DNA from: Narthecium ossifragum
Taxonomy: Eukaryota > Streptophyta > Magnoliopsida > Dioscoreales > Nartheciaceae
NCBI GenBank assembly: GCA_963920575.1
Contig: OY986972.1
Coordinates: forward strand, 18,671,271 to 18,735,270
Length of the DNA stretch: 64,000 nucleotides
Reading direction: 5' to 3'
The position numbers and the translations under genes are program-made. Shown here piece after piece: positions 34,443 through 46,297 of the stretch (within the stretch, counting starts at the first letter, position 1; each line of letters begins with the position of its first letter). A model generated the notes under the pieces. It did no database searches and was not told the DNA's origin. It saw only the letters and a list, made by a program, of their open reading frames with translations.

Positions 34443-37151
34443 AAGAAAGAATAGAACAAGAAGAAAGAGAGGAGTAGCACATGCCAGAAAGTGCCGCATG
34501 GTGGGACGCTGGCAGCATGGGGAGGCAGGTGGCTAGCTGCCCAGTAGACAGCGCTGTCAGTGAGGAGATCATCTTGGCCGTGTGGAGCAGACAAAGGAGT
34601 TCCCTTCTATTCCCGAAAGAGTTCCTCCAGCGGAATACGAGAATACATTCAACGGATGCCTCCTTTCCTATTTTATATACCCGTCTTCGCAGCGCGGGCT
34701 GTCCGGCCGGCAGAGTAAATCATATTGTATGTATCTTTTTGGCCCTTAGTTATGCCCAAAGGCTATATTTTGTGTATGCTTCATCCAATGTTTGCATCTT
34801 CCATTATTTCTAGCTTCTTTTTCTATGTATGTTTTGACCCAGTTCAGTGGGCTGATGTAAATGAAATTGCTATGGACGTATTTTAGGAAGCATCCACCCA
34901 GCAACATAGACGAATATACCTCTATTATTGGAGAAGATCCGAGACTAAAGTTGGGGGCTCTGTCCTCTGATGTTGATGGCTCATAGTAATGACGCGGGTT
35001 CGAGCGTGTTAGCTCTTCCTGCAAATATAAAGAAAACTTCTTTTCTTTGATTAGATAAGCTCGAGAGATGAGTTAAAAAAAGAAATAAAATAAAAAGGAA
35101 AAGAAAAAAACATAAAAAATGAAAGTAAAATAAAATAGGACTTAAATGGCAGCAATCCATCGAGCCCATCCTGTCACCTCATTAAATAAAGAGCTTAGCT
35201 CACAAGGGATGCGGATGAAATACGTAATCACCCACTGTATGGTCATCTATCAAATCGAACAAAAAAATGTCTTTTAATTTTTACGACCAATTCAGTTTTT
35301 TATTGATGAAACCAATAACATTGAGGAGGCAGACTCCGCTGCAAATCCGTAAGACCGCCGCCGTTTAGCTTCCACTGTAACGAAACCTTCACCATTTCAA
35401 GATTTGATTAAACAAAGTAAAAAGATACCTCGGTCACGTCATATTGGAAGCTGAGACAGAGAAAGTACATGAGGACCGTACCTTTAATCCGTTCTATTAT
35501 ATGATTTGATTGATACGACTGGGTTAATCTTAATTTACGATCGGTCTATAGATATAGGACAAACAACTTGACCTCGAAAATTGTAATGTCAACTTAAGGC
35601 TACCATTGCAGCTGTTATACATTCATGTAAACTGAGCATTTTATATATTAATTCCTCCTTACATAATATGGAAAAATACTTGTGCCGGGAGATATGGGAC
35701 AAACTAAGTTGACCCCGAAAATTGGAAAATAAACTAAAACCTCAAATGATTCTTTTTGTCTTTATTTTTTATTCTTTATTCTTTTTTCAGTTGAGTTAAA
35801 AAAGAAGAAAAAAAGAAAAACGGATGGTTTCAAAGAAAAAAGGACATCAAAAGGCGGTTCAGATCCTGATTGTTGGCAGCAGCAAATTAACCTGTGCTTG
35901 TTTGGCTTTTATTTTCCTTAGCTTTCGTTTGCCAATACAAACCTTACAATCCGATCTCAAGCGTGACTTAGACTGCAAACTACAAATCTAACCAAACATG
36001 CATGCATGTCTTATGCATTCCCAGATTATTAGCTTTAAACTTAGTCCAAAGTAAATGAAACCGAAAGCGAGCTATATATGAATTACCATATTCAATTCTT
36101 GAGCTGAGATCTTTAACCATAAACTTCGAACCGATCATCAGTATTTGTTAGTGAGATGACTCGTGTTAAAAAAAAAATCCAAGAAGAAAAAGAAGAAGAA
36201 GGGCATGAGATTCACCCTTAATTAATAATAGAAATAAAGGATTTGCCTATTCTACGTATACAAGGAATCACCTACTATCATCAAATAAATGCATAGGATA
36301 GACTGCCGGAGGTAATTGACTTTGATCATTACAAATTTGGTAATTAAATTAAGTAACGATAAATCATTTCATACTGCATAGAAATGCTTGATCTCATCTC
36401 CAATTCAATGCACTCGATGCAAATCACGTTCTCTTTATAAAATATTTAACAAATTTATGATGAAATCAACACCATTCTCTCTTACCTGTTATACCATGCA
36501 CATGGTTTAATATTTCAAGTTTTTATCCTTTTTATTTTGGTAATTAAAGAGTTAGACCCGTTGGCTTTCCAGCCGCTCCTAATCTAATGTAGCGTAGCAA
36601 TGAAGGAAACTAATACTATAATAGGCTACAAATGGTCAAACTTAGAGGTTATCAATAATGCCCTATTGCCTACCATCAGGAATATATTGGAATATCCATA
36701 TGGGCTAAAGATTTGATTAACACCTCAAAAACATATACAAATAGTCCCCAATTGGCTTAGATTAAATCATTCATGTGAGCACAACATTCGATTGGAATCA
36801 TCCACTTAATCTGACCTCCAATTTGCATTTTAATAACCCATCCATAAAATAAACAAGTACTCGCCGGCTAGCTTAGTAATCATGCACATAATATATATAT
36901 GTGCAAAAGGCCAGGTTTGGTAAACGGCGGTGCCTGAATTCTTCATTTATTCTTCCGGATCTGCTTAATTTTTATGAATATATACAGCGTATGAGGCACG
37001 GAAACTAATAATTAATATCGTAAGAGGCCACAGTCATTGACATCAGCATAAAAAAAAACATTCTCGCCAGCCAGCACTGCTATGATTCACATTATAGCTT
37101 GAGTTATCATGAAATCCTTGATTTATACCTCGAGTGTTTCAAATCTACTTA
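34443..37151. other. Intergenic AT-rich DNA, no gene seen
   Basis: No frame with a recognisable domain, no convincing splice pattern and no clear repeat pair. A poly-purine stretch lies at about 35075-35135, and simple AT-rich tracts are common. Confidence 0.6.
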
Positions 37152-37160
37152 ATTTTATTA

Positions 37161-38271
37161 AGTTTAATAACATTTTACTCCCCCTCTTGTTTGAAAAAAT
37201 ATCAATTTACCTTTTATGTTTTAAAACATGACAAATTGGACCCTTAATTTATATGATCGTTTTGGACCAATCATCTAACTCCGGTAAACTGGCTAAACAG
37301 GTCACGTTGACCTCTCCCTTCATTCTCGGCGGCCTCATGCATCCTCCCAAGCTACATCGTGCTGGCGGTCTCGTCCACCCCAAGCGCAAGCGCAAGAAGA
37401 AGCCCGGCCACCGTCACTTCCCTCCCTGTTCTTTTTCTTTTTGCCGTCCCAATAAGACTCTCAGCACCCATCATCCATCCTGCTGCCCAAATCCATATAT
37501 CCATGCCTTCTTCCCTTCCGATTCTACTACTACTACCACTCTTGCCATTACCTCATTGCTTGGACGCCAAGCAATCAAGAGAGGACACTATCACCGCCTC
37601 CGGGCCTTCGCCGCCATACGCCTGCCCACCATTCCCATCTCCGCCAGCTTCATTCCCATTCTCGACCATGAGAGGCCACCGTCACCACTCCTTCCAGGTG
37701 ATGTGCTCCTTCCCTCACTCAACCATCTCGATCAACTCCCACCCCTTCCTCCTCGAACCCTCCGCCGCCTCACCTCCTCCTCCCCCCATCGTGGTGGCGC
37801 ATCCCCCCAATGCCTGTGTCTCCCCGACCAACCCATCGACTTCTCCGGCACGCCTTTCCGCCCACCAACCTCTGCCCCCAGATATCCTGCTCATGGCCAT
37901 GGAAGAGAAAGTCCCATGCTATCATCGCCATCAGCTCCTCCTGCTCACCTTTGAGATCATGGCAGCACCGCCTTTTCTCCCAGCCCCACCTCCTCATCAA
38001 GGGCTGCTCTCCCTCTCCCTATGGCAGAGACTGCTACCTCGACGCCGCCTCCTTCCTTGTTGAGATCCTCGTCAAGGGCGTTCGAGTGGTGTGGGACAAG
38101 AGCGACGCCCGTGAAACCGGGACCTATTTGACGTCACCCGGGTTAATGGAGTTAGAGGTTGGGTCCAAAACGGTCATTTTTATAAATTAAGGGTTCAATT
38201 TATCACATTAAAAACATAATGGGTAAATTGATAATTTTCTGAACTAAAGAGGAGTAAAATGTTATTAACCC
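37161..38271. mobile_element. Pack-MULE-like Mutator element
   Basis: Inverted terminal repeats of about 120 bp begin AGTTTAATAACATTTTACTC (left) and, inverted from the right, GGGTTAATAACATTTTACTC. Both contain AATTTACC, a run near AACATGACAAATTGGACCC / AATGTGATAAATTGAACCC, and CTTAATTTATA followed by CGTTTTGGACC. The 9-bp flanks ATTTTATTA (37152-37160) and ATTTTAGTA (38272-38280) match at 8 of 9 positions. The GC-rich interior, unlike its AT-rich surroundings, looks like captured gene sequence. No transposase is present. Confidence 0.82.
37500..38140 (+). pseudogene. GC-rich captured fragment, possibly receptor-kinase ectodomain
   Basis: One plus frame has a hydrophobic start (SSLPILLLLPLLPLPHCLDA) followed by YACPPFPSPPASFPF, a Cys, and HSTISINSHPFLLE. 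This order loosely recalls the galacturonan-binding ectodomain of wall-associated/LRK10-like kinases (signal peptide, CxxF, YPF, then C). A second overlapping frame of equal length has no such features. Similarity is weak and Cys spacing is incomplete, so the origin is a guess. It lies wholly within the Mutator element and has no intact gene structure. Confidence 0.3.
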
Positions 38272-38280
38272 ATTTTAGTA

Positions 38281-39499
38281 ATATATGTAGCTTAAGAGCC
38301 ACGGAAACTAACTAATATTGTAACAAACAACCAATCAGTCGTTGCCATCAGCATGAAAAGACCGGCCAACTAGTATTGCAATAATTCACATTATATATGT
38401 TACAACACAATATTATAGAAATGGTCAGCATTAGAAGCTATCGATGCTTATCAGCTGCCATGTGAGCCGCAGAACCTGATTCATATTTTCAAAGGCTTGG
38501 CACGCGACTGCTGAGTGCACCCGTTGAGATTAAAAATTGGAGGATTAAAACAGCCATTAGAGGAATTTGAGCTATGAACAAGGATATATCATACTTTTTA
38601 GCAATCTTGAATAGATTCCATGTTTATCGGCAAATTTGGTTGTATACTACTAGATTCGATTTATGGTTAATGCATAGGCGACTGTTTGAATCAAGTTCCG
38701 ATTGAGTTGGTTGTATGGATCAAGTTCTCATTTGCTCAATTTGATCACGTTATTGCAAGATTGATCATTTTGATATTAATATTTCTAAATTATAGAAGTT
38801 GGAGTTCTATCATTGTTTCCTACTCTGCTGGGCAATCTGGACGTCAACAATCAATGCTTAACCAAAACCAACAATGTTGTCAATCAAGTGATCTGGGACG
38901 TAATAAAATTCAAACTCCTTCAAACCCAGTTCGAACGGAGGTGTCGATCTGCTTGAAATTCTTGACTGATCAGATCTTATGCAGCTTAATTAGATAACTA
39001 GATAAGATAAAAAACCACAAGATATTTAATTAAAGTTATCTAATGAAAACAGTAAACAAAGCCGTAAAACTCATTTAGGAAAACAGTAAGAAAAGCGATA
39101 AAGATAACTACAGGAAAGCTGATAAATATAAATTATGAAAACAGGTAAACTTAAACCACGAAAGCAAGTAAACCGAGTTAGGAAAGTATGATACATCTAT
39201 CCTACAGAAAGGAGATAAACCTAAGCTCATGAAAAGCCATTAACACCTAAGTTATGGACATAGAAACAAAGCCAAAGAAAGGCATTTTGCATTAATTAAG
39301 CATAACTTATAGTGAAATAAAATGTATGAAATATGATACAAAAGAAAAGTCCACGCGCTTCGTTAGATCGGAGTGCGAGACAGATTTACATTAATTTTCT
39401 AGATCTTTATACCTACTATAAATTCTAGATAACTGCTTGGATCAGCCTTGTAACTGTTCAGTTTATGCTCTGTCTTTCCGTGCAATAAATTAGATCTAT
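38281..39499. other. No gene recognised
   Basis: AT-rich intergenic sequence. A run of loosely repeated GAAAACAGTAA/GATAAA words occurs at about 39040-39240. Nothing coding is supported. Confidence 0.5.
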
Positions 39500-42400
39500 A
39501 ATGGCAATAACAATCGTCACTAATACCTTGAAATCCATTACAGAATACTTTCCATGACGAGTTTAGGCTCGTTGCTTACACCTCCGTGACTGAAAGTTCA
39601 ATGACAACTTTGTTGCGTTGTCACAAAATCAGTTATTTTCAGTGACGAGAGTACTCAATGAAAGTTATTTATCTGTGACGACTAAAAGTCCAAGAGAGGG
39701 GTGTTCCATTGGACCTTTAAATAATAATCCATAAGAGGAAAATCTAGGTAGGAGGAGTCTAATAAAATCGTATGCTTGTAAATGATAAGAGCAGAAAATA
39801 AAGCAAGTAAATGAAGGATAAAAGATGAGTTAGAGAGATTGTACCAGATTTTTATAGTGGTTCGGCCAACATTGCCTACATCCACTTCACTCAAGGGTCC
39901 TCCTTGAGTTTCCACTACTTGCAAGACCTCTTACAAACTTTTTTTTCAAGCTTATGGGTGCTTGGCAATCTTATAATCTCTCCAACTCACTATTGGATCT
40001 CTCTCTCAAGGTCTACTTCACAAGTTGAAGTAGTTTTACAAAGTTAAGCTCATAAGTAAATAGAGTAAACTTGTTAAAAAGATTTCCCAATGATCCCTTA
40101 GCTCTCCCTTAGCCATTCCTTGGCACCTTATAAGTTTACTGCATCTCCCATTTTATAGTTAAGCACCAAAGCCATCCAAATAGCCTTCAAATGGCTATTT
40201 TTTGCTTCTACAACGGCTCTTTAACGGCTAGTTTCCTGACTAGCGATCGACCGTCGCATCGTCCGCCACATCATCCGTCGCGTTCTTCTTGAGCTGCGAT
40301 CGATCCACGCATCGATCGTCAAGCTTCACGGTCGACCGTGACATCGACCGTGAGCCTCTATTGTGAAACCCGCTTCTCAAGGTTGATGCCTCGTTCGACC
40401 GTCGCTTTTCCACATAAGGTCACATAGGCCACGGTTGATCGGTCCATCGACCGTCGACCTATAACCCATAAATAATGTCTGCAGTCGATCCATGCATCAT
40501 CCGCCAGTCTTCACGTATGGTCCGGACTGATCGACCGCCGCATCATCTGCAAGCACAAAAACATCTTAAATATAGTTTTAAATGCTTTTCAAATTAAGGA
40601 TATAAAAATTAAAACAATGTTTTATCATCATACACAATTTGACATCTTCAAAACAATACTCGGACTAACAATCTCCCACTTTTTGATGACGGCAATCATT
40701 GTAATTGTAATGATAAAATCTTGAAAGCTCCCCCTTAATCTATGCATTCATTTGAACACAAAATGTGTTCTAAGGTGAAATCTATCGATGCAAACACACA
40801 AGAAGAAACTTTTCATAGAAAAATTCAAAGATTTCGATCAAAAGTTCACCAAATAGCTTAAAAATCATCGGATAATCACATTCCACCCCCTTTGACATCA
40901 TCAAAAAGAAATAGAAGGGGGAGAATCACATAAAACCATCAAAAAAAATATCATAAGAGAATCAATTTAAGGTTTTAAAGTCAAAATTGAAGGTTTAAAA
41001 TCTTCTCAAACATGATACCAAGTGAAGATTAAAAGTTATTTGAAAATGAAAAGTAATTAATTCTTCACAAAAAGAACTTAACAAAAAAGACTTTCTAAAA
41101 CCATTTGAAGTTAAACATAAAATACAATTATGTTCCTCTTTGTTTTCCATATTGATTTAGGATCCTTTAAGAGTTATTACACCACTAAAATAGAGTCCTA
41201 GCTCTTATGCCAATTGAAAGTCTAAGAGAGGGTGTTCTATTGGACCTTTAAATAATAATCGATAAGAGGAAAACCTATGTAGGAGGAGTCTAATAAAATC
41301 ATATGCTTGCAAATGATAAGAGCAGAAAATAAAGCAGGTAAATGAAGGATAAAAGATGAGTTAGAGAGATTGCATTAGATTTTTATAGTGGTTCGGCCAA
41401 CCTTGCCTACGTCCACTTCACATAAGGGTCTTCCTTGAGTTTCCACTACTTACAAGACCTCTACAAGCTTTTTCTCCAAGCTTACGGGTACTTGGCAACC
41501 TATCCATCAAGTTTACGGGTGTTTGGCAACCTTATCCACTAAGCTTACGGGTGCTTAGCAACCTTATAATCTCTCCAACTCACTATTGGATCTCTATCTC
41601 AAGATCTACTTCATAACTTGATATAGTTTTACAAGGTTAAAGAAGATAAACTTGCTACAAAGTTTTCACAATGATCCCTTAGCTCTCCCTTGGCCTCTCT
41701 TTGGCACCTTGCAAGTTTGTTGCATCTCCTCTTTTATATCTGAGCTCCAAAGCCCTTCAAATAGCCTTCCAACGGCTATTTTCTGCTTCTGCAACGGCCC
41801 ATTAACGGCTAGCTTCCTGACTGATGGTCGACCGTCGCATCGTCCGCCACATCGTCCGTCGCGTTCTTCTTGAGCCGCGGTTGATCCACGCATCGACCTT
41901 CAAGCTTCACGGTCGACCGTGACATCGACCGTCATATCGTCCGTGAGCCTCTATTGTGAAAGCCACTTCTCATGATCGATGCCTCGTTTGACCGTCGCTT
42001 CTCCACATAAGGTTACATAGGCCACGGTCGATTGGTCCATCGACTGTCATATCGATCGTCGGCCTATAACCCATAACTAATGTCCACGGTCGATCCATGC
42101 ATCATCCGCCAGTCTTCACGTATGGTCCGCGGCCGATCTACCGATCGATCGTCGCATCATCCGTGAGCACAAAAACATCTTAAATATAGTTTTAAATGCT
42201 TTCCAAATTAAGGTATGTTAATATTCAAACAATGTTTTATCATCATACATAATTTGACATCATTAAAACAATACTAGGATTAACAACGACTACACTTGTC
42301 ACAGTTGATTTTAATTTATGACAATCATTGTTGTCACAAGAAATACATTTGTTGTCACTATATTATGAAGTATACTGTAATTAGATTTTATTTATAACAA

Positions 42401-42640
42401 CATATAGTTTTACAGTGACAAGTGATATTGTCACTGAAAGTAGTTTATAGTTACAATAAAAAGGTCGTCACTTAATGTATTTACAGTGACAAGTACTAAC
42501 AACATTATTTGTGACTAATTCCATTATTAGTGACAACAAATGCTATCTAAGTTTGTCACACAATACTGAATCTTTCTTTAGTGACAATTTTTTTTGTCAC
42601 TAAAATTTGTCATCAAACCTAATTTTTATTATTTGATATT
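39500..42640. repeat. GTGAC/GTCAC-rich DNA-transposon-like sequence, interrupted
   Basis: 39500-39682 and 42286-42640 are rich in GTGACGA, TAGTGACAA and TTTTTGTCACTAAAA motifs in both orientations, the style of subterminal repeats of DNA transposons. An LTR element (39683-42285) with target duplication ACGAC splits the two halves. The true ends were not found. Confidence 0.5.
39683..42285 (-). mobile_element. Complete non-coding copia-type LTR element, TSD ACGAC
   Basis: The two direct repeats are 39683-40670 and 41215-42285. Their minus-strand ends are TGTTAGTC(C/T)... and ...CTTTCA (the left copy ends TTTTA). ACGAC is duplicated at 39678-39682 and 42286-42290. On the minus strand TTGGCATAAGAGCTAGGACT (about 41198-41213) resembles a tRNA-Met primer site, and AAAAAGTGGGAGAT next to TGTTAGTC is a copia-style polypurine tract. 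The interior is only 544 bp and has no coding domain, so the element is non-autonomous. Both LTRs carry GTCGACCGT / CATCGTCCG word arrays. The LTRs differ by indels and many substitutions, so insertion is not recent. Confidence 0.85.
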
Positions 42641-42986
42641 TTAATTTAAAATTTAATCTTTAACTATAAGCTCTGTTTTTCTCTAAACAAACAAACACAT
42701 TAATATGATTCAAATGAAAATAATTCATACCATAAAATATATTTCATAAACAAACAGTTTTGTATGTTGCTTATACAAAAAGATGAATTACTGTATATAT
42801 CAAAGTTTCATAATTTTGTTAATTCAAAAGAGTAAACTTAAATTAGATTAATATCCAAAACAAGTCCGATCGATATCCGCACTGGCTAACATTGATCTAA
42901 TAGATCAAGTTTCCTGTATATAAAAAGGAAACAAAAGATGAGAATTAGCATTTAGAAACATAAATACAGTGTTAAGAGAGTTGAGG
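42641..42986. other. No gene recognised
   Basis: AT-rich sequence between the GTGAC-rich repeat and the next solo LTR. Confidence 0.5.
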
Positions 42987-42991
42987 CGCAA

Positions 42992-45394
42992 TGTCGCGCC
43001 CCGACCCGCAGAACCCAGACCGGGCCGGGACACGAGGGGGAAAACCTACAACTACTAGCCTCAACTGGCGGAAACAGTTGCGACTAAAGACAGCTGGCGG
43101 AAACAGCAGACAGCAGGCACAAGGCGGAAGCGAAAGTTACAACATCTATTAACATCTATTACAAGCAGTAATAATAGAGTTAAACAGAGTTCAGTACAAC
43201 AGGCTACAAGAGATCAACAGTCCCCAAAAAAAAACTACAACACCCACCGGGGTCTCGGCAAAAGCACAAACAAAACCATCCTGACCCTCAGACATGGTCA
43301 GGAGCTGGCGCGCCACCACAAGACAGCCGACGGGGAAGCACCGGAGAGGAGCTGGGACCCGCACCTGCAAACAACACAATCCAGGTAGGAATGAGCAACA
43401 GCTCAGCAGGGTCCTACTCTACCACTCTCACTAAGAAGGCAAACCCAACGAACCAACCCTGAAGCCAAGTACTGAGGCTTGCCAAGGATCCCATAAATCC
43501 TGTCAATAACCCGAAGGACTCCTGTCCCAAGTACGCCCCTCCGACAACCACTGCTCAGGGGTGGGCAACTCCGACAATCCCTGACACAGGGTGGGCATGA
43601 CGCTACTGGTAGGACACCCTTCTCCAAGCGGGATCTCCACACTTGGCGGAACGACCGAGGTTAAGACTACCACCTCTCAGTACTCCAAGCCACAGAGCCA
43701 ACAGGACCCCTAACTCCCGACCCAAAGACTAAGCCTAGCCAGGGAGTCCATCGATCCCATCGATGTCTTCCCCCCCAGGGTTCCTGTCCAACCTACGCCC
43801 CTCCGATAGCCACTGCTCAAGGATTGGGCTACCTCCGATGGTCCTTGACACAGGGTGGGCCAGACGGTACCTGTAGGATACCCTTACCGGGGTAACGGCA
43901 TCTACCACTTAGCCCTTGATCACCGAAGTCCACGGGTCAACCCCACCCAGTCTAACCTAGCATGTCTAATGCACAGGAAGCAGGGCAGGAGATGAATAGG
44001 AAAAACAGTAACAAACAGCATAACAAGGGCACACCTTCGGTCCATTTATTCTAAGCACTCTCGAGGATCATGACTTCCTTCGTTTCACCATAAAGCAGTA
44101 AAGGGGCATAACCCATGGCCCAGCTATACTAAGCATTCCCGAGGGTTCATTACTCTCTTGGTTAACCACAAAGCAGTAAACAATAAGCATGATAGGCAAC
44201 ATGTTAAGCCCCGAGGGCAAAACCGTCAAAACCACTTGCAGGCGAAGCCCCGCGGGCAAAACAGCACTTAAAGCAAGTAAAAACCCTCTCTGCACCGAAG
44301 GAGATCGATCTCCTATAGCAGCGAGATCGATCTTCCTCGAGGCTAGAAGCACCCGTCCTGGTCACCCCAACGAGATCGATCTCCACCCATTTGAAGATCG
44401 ATCTTATAGGTGACCCTCGACGCACTGGCACCAGCCGCCAAGAGATCGATCTCCCTCCCAGGGAGATCGCTCTCGCTCGGGCGGGCTGGGCCACCCCGAC
44501 CAAGATCGATCTCATCCCATGAGATCGATCTGGATTTGGGTTCACCGGTGGCCGGACGGCGAGGAATACCGCCGGAAACCTCCACCATACCTCACCAAAC
44601 TAGGTGGGCTGGTAGATCTCAGTGCCACGAAGCTACTCATGGCTTCAAAACCGGAAAACACCAACTCCACAAGGAGATCTATCGGAAATCAAAACCGGAT
44701 TTCAAACCCACAAAACAGCCGGAGCTTTGAGTGAGAACCCTACCTCCACAAAGCTGCTTCGATCCGCGAGGCCAAGCCTAGGATCTTCCTCGCACCGTCA
44801 CGGTTCCAACGAGCTTTCAAGCTCCAAGAACGGTGGCCGGAGGAGGGAGAACGGCGAAGAGGAAGCTCTCAGCCGGAATAGGGGAAGCAGAGCTTTCGCG
44901 AGGAGGAAGAAGGAAGAAGGGGAAAGAGAGAAGGAAGAGGGGAAGGGGTGAGGCCGGGGGAAAGCCGGCGAAGGCGGGGGAAAGGCGAAGGAGGGGAGCA
45001 AAAGTCTCCCCTCCCCTGACAGGGGAAGCGACGGCCGTCGCCGTGGCCGTCCTTCGACGCTACCGCCAACGACTTCCAGGCACAGAGAGATCGATCTTCA
45101 TGGCCATGGAGATCAATCTCCCTTGCCCAGAACGGCGACCTCTAGGCACAGAGAGATCGATCTTCATTGCCATGGAGATCGATCTCCCTTGCCCAGAACG
45201 GCAACCTTGGGCTGAGACACAAGCCCAAGCCCAGGACTACCGAACCTGGTTCCACCTAACCTTTCTAACAAACACAAACACCAAACAAGGTCTGTGTGTG
45301 CACACCCAGTGTGAAACGACCGCCAAGGCGCAATTTCCCAAATTGCCCTTGGGGTAAACAACCAGCCACGGGGATAGAGGGACGGGTCCTCACA
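42992..45394 (-). mobile_element. Solo LTR of a chromoviral gypsy element, TSD CGCAA
   Basis: The left end is TGTCGCGCCCCGACCC and the right end GGACGGGTCCTCACA, with CGCAA duplicated exactly at 42987-42991 and 45395-45399. The layout parallels the LTR at 28725-31097: shared block at 43335-43420, two palindrome clusters, then the CAATTTCCCAAATTGCCCTT block near 45331. Here the palindromic word is GAGATCGATCTC. Long frames within it (for example 44833-45357) are compositional and lack domains. Confidence 0.9.
44300..45192. repeat. GAGATCGATCTC palindromic word arrays
   Basis: The first cluster (44300-44532) has about eight GATCGATCT words. The second (45088-45190) has two copies of a roughly 75-bp unit (GAGAGATCGATCTTCATGGC ... 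GGAGATCGATCTCCC). They sit in the same relative places as the ATGATCGATCAT clusters of the related LTR at 28725-31097. Confidence 0.8.
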
Positions 45395-45399
45395 CGCAA

Positions 45400-46297
45400 G
45401 CTTTCATTGATCTTTTTAAATTGGTTGTTTCTATTGGGAATATCATTACATGGTTTGTGGTATGTTGGTTTGATAATACTTGGGAAATGATGAAGGTCAA
45501 TTTACGATAGAGTTTGAGTCTTTCAAGCCAACCTATATTTTATCCTTTAGAAACCACTTTGAGCCAAAATTTGAGCCATTTTCATTGTAAACCTACATTT
45601 TCCTTATCCACTCCACATTGGAGTCAAACCTAAATTCATCCTTTTCCATACCTTTTTAACTTCCAAGCATATACTGGGGTTGGTAAGCCGCTGATTTTCT
45701 TTTTAAAAAAACGGAGGGAAAGAGGAAAATTGGACGATGTTGGATTCAAAGGAAGATTATGAAAGTTGCAGGAAGCTATTCTTACTATGTATAAAACGTT
45801 ATGAAGCCCCTAGTATTTACATGGAAATTCTTTTGAATCTCATTTTCCTTTCTTATTTTGACGGTTGGGTTGCCAATATTTAGCAGTCCTATAATGAGAT
45901 CAATGTTTGCTTGCTGCTTGTTCTTAGACACTTCCACTTATCATTGAGTGAATTGTTTCTCAACTCCATAGAGAGATCCCTTAAACCAACTCCACTAATA
46001 AATATTGCACCTGTGAGAATATGGAGTTGAAGCTTTTGTTTGAGATATTCTCGAAGTTGTTTGTGTTGGGGTTTGCGGCAAGATGGTAATGGATTAGAGC
46101 GCACATACATGAATTTTGAGAGTTGTTCTTGACATATTGACTTGGATAGCATTATTGATCTCCTGCAAGTGCAATGTTTGAAATGCTTAAATACTATAGC
46201 TTGGTTTATGTGAAAGTTGCTCAGCATGAACTGGGTGGGATATAATCTATTTGTTCGCTCAAATTGCTAGGGACTAGCAATAGGCTGATTGGGGGTG
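45400..46297 (+). other. 3' internal end of an Athila/Tat-like element
   Basis: No domain is coded. The end has a short stem (TTGCTAGGGACTAGCAA, about 46264-46280) followed by ATTGGGGGTG, the usual polypurine layout directly before the 3' LTR of Athila/Tat-group gypsy elements. Confidence 0.5.

Noticed and set aside
37253..38063. Two overlapping 233- and 234-codon genes
   Set aside because: They lie inside a Mutator-type element between its inverted repeats, and one start codon lies in the terminal repeat itself. At most this is captured gene sequence.
44833..45357. A 174-codon basic protein on the plus strand
   Set aside because: It lies wholly within a solo LTR with an exact target duplication and spans the GATCGATC array. 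No domain is present.
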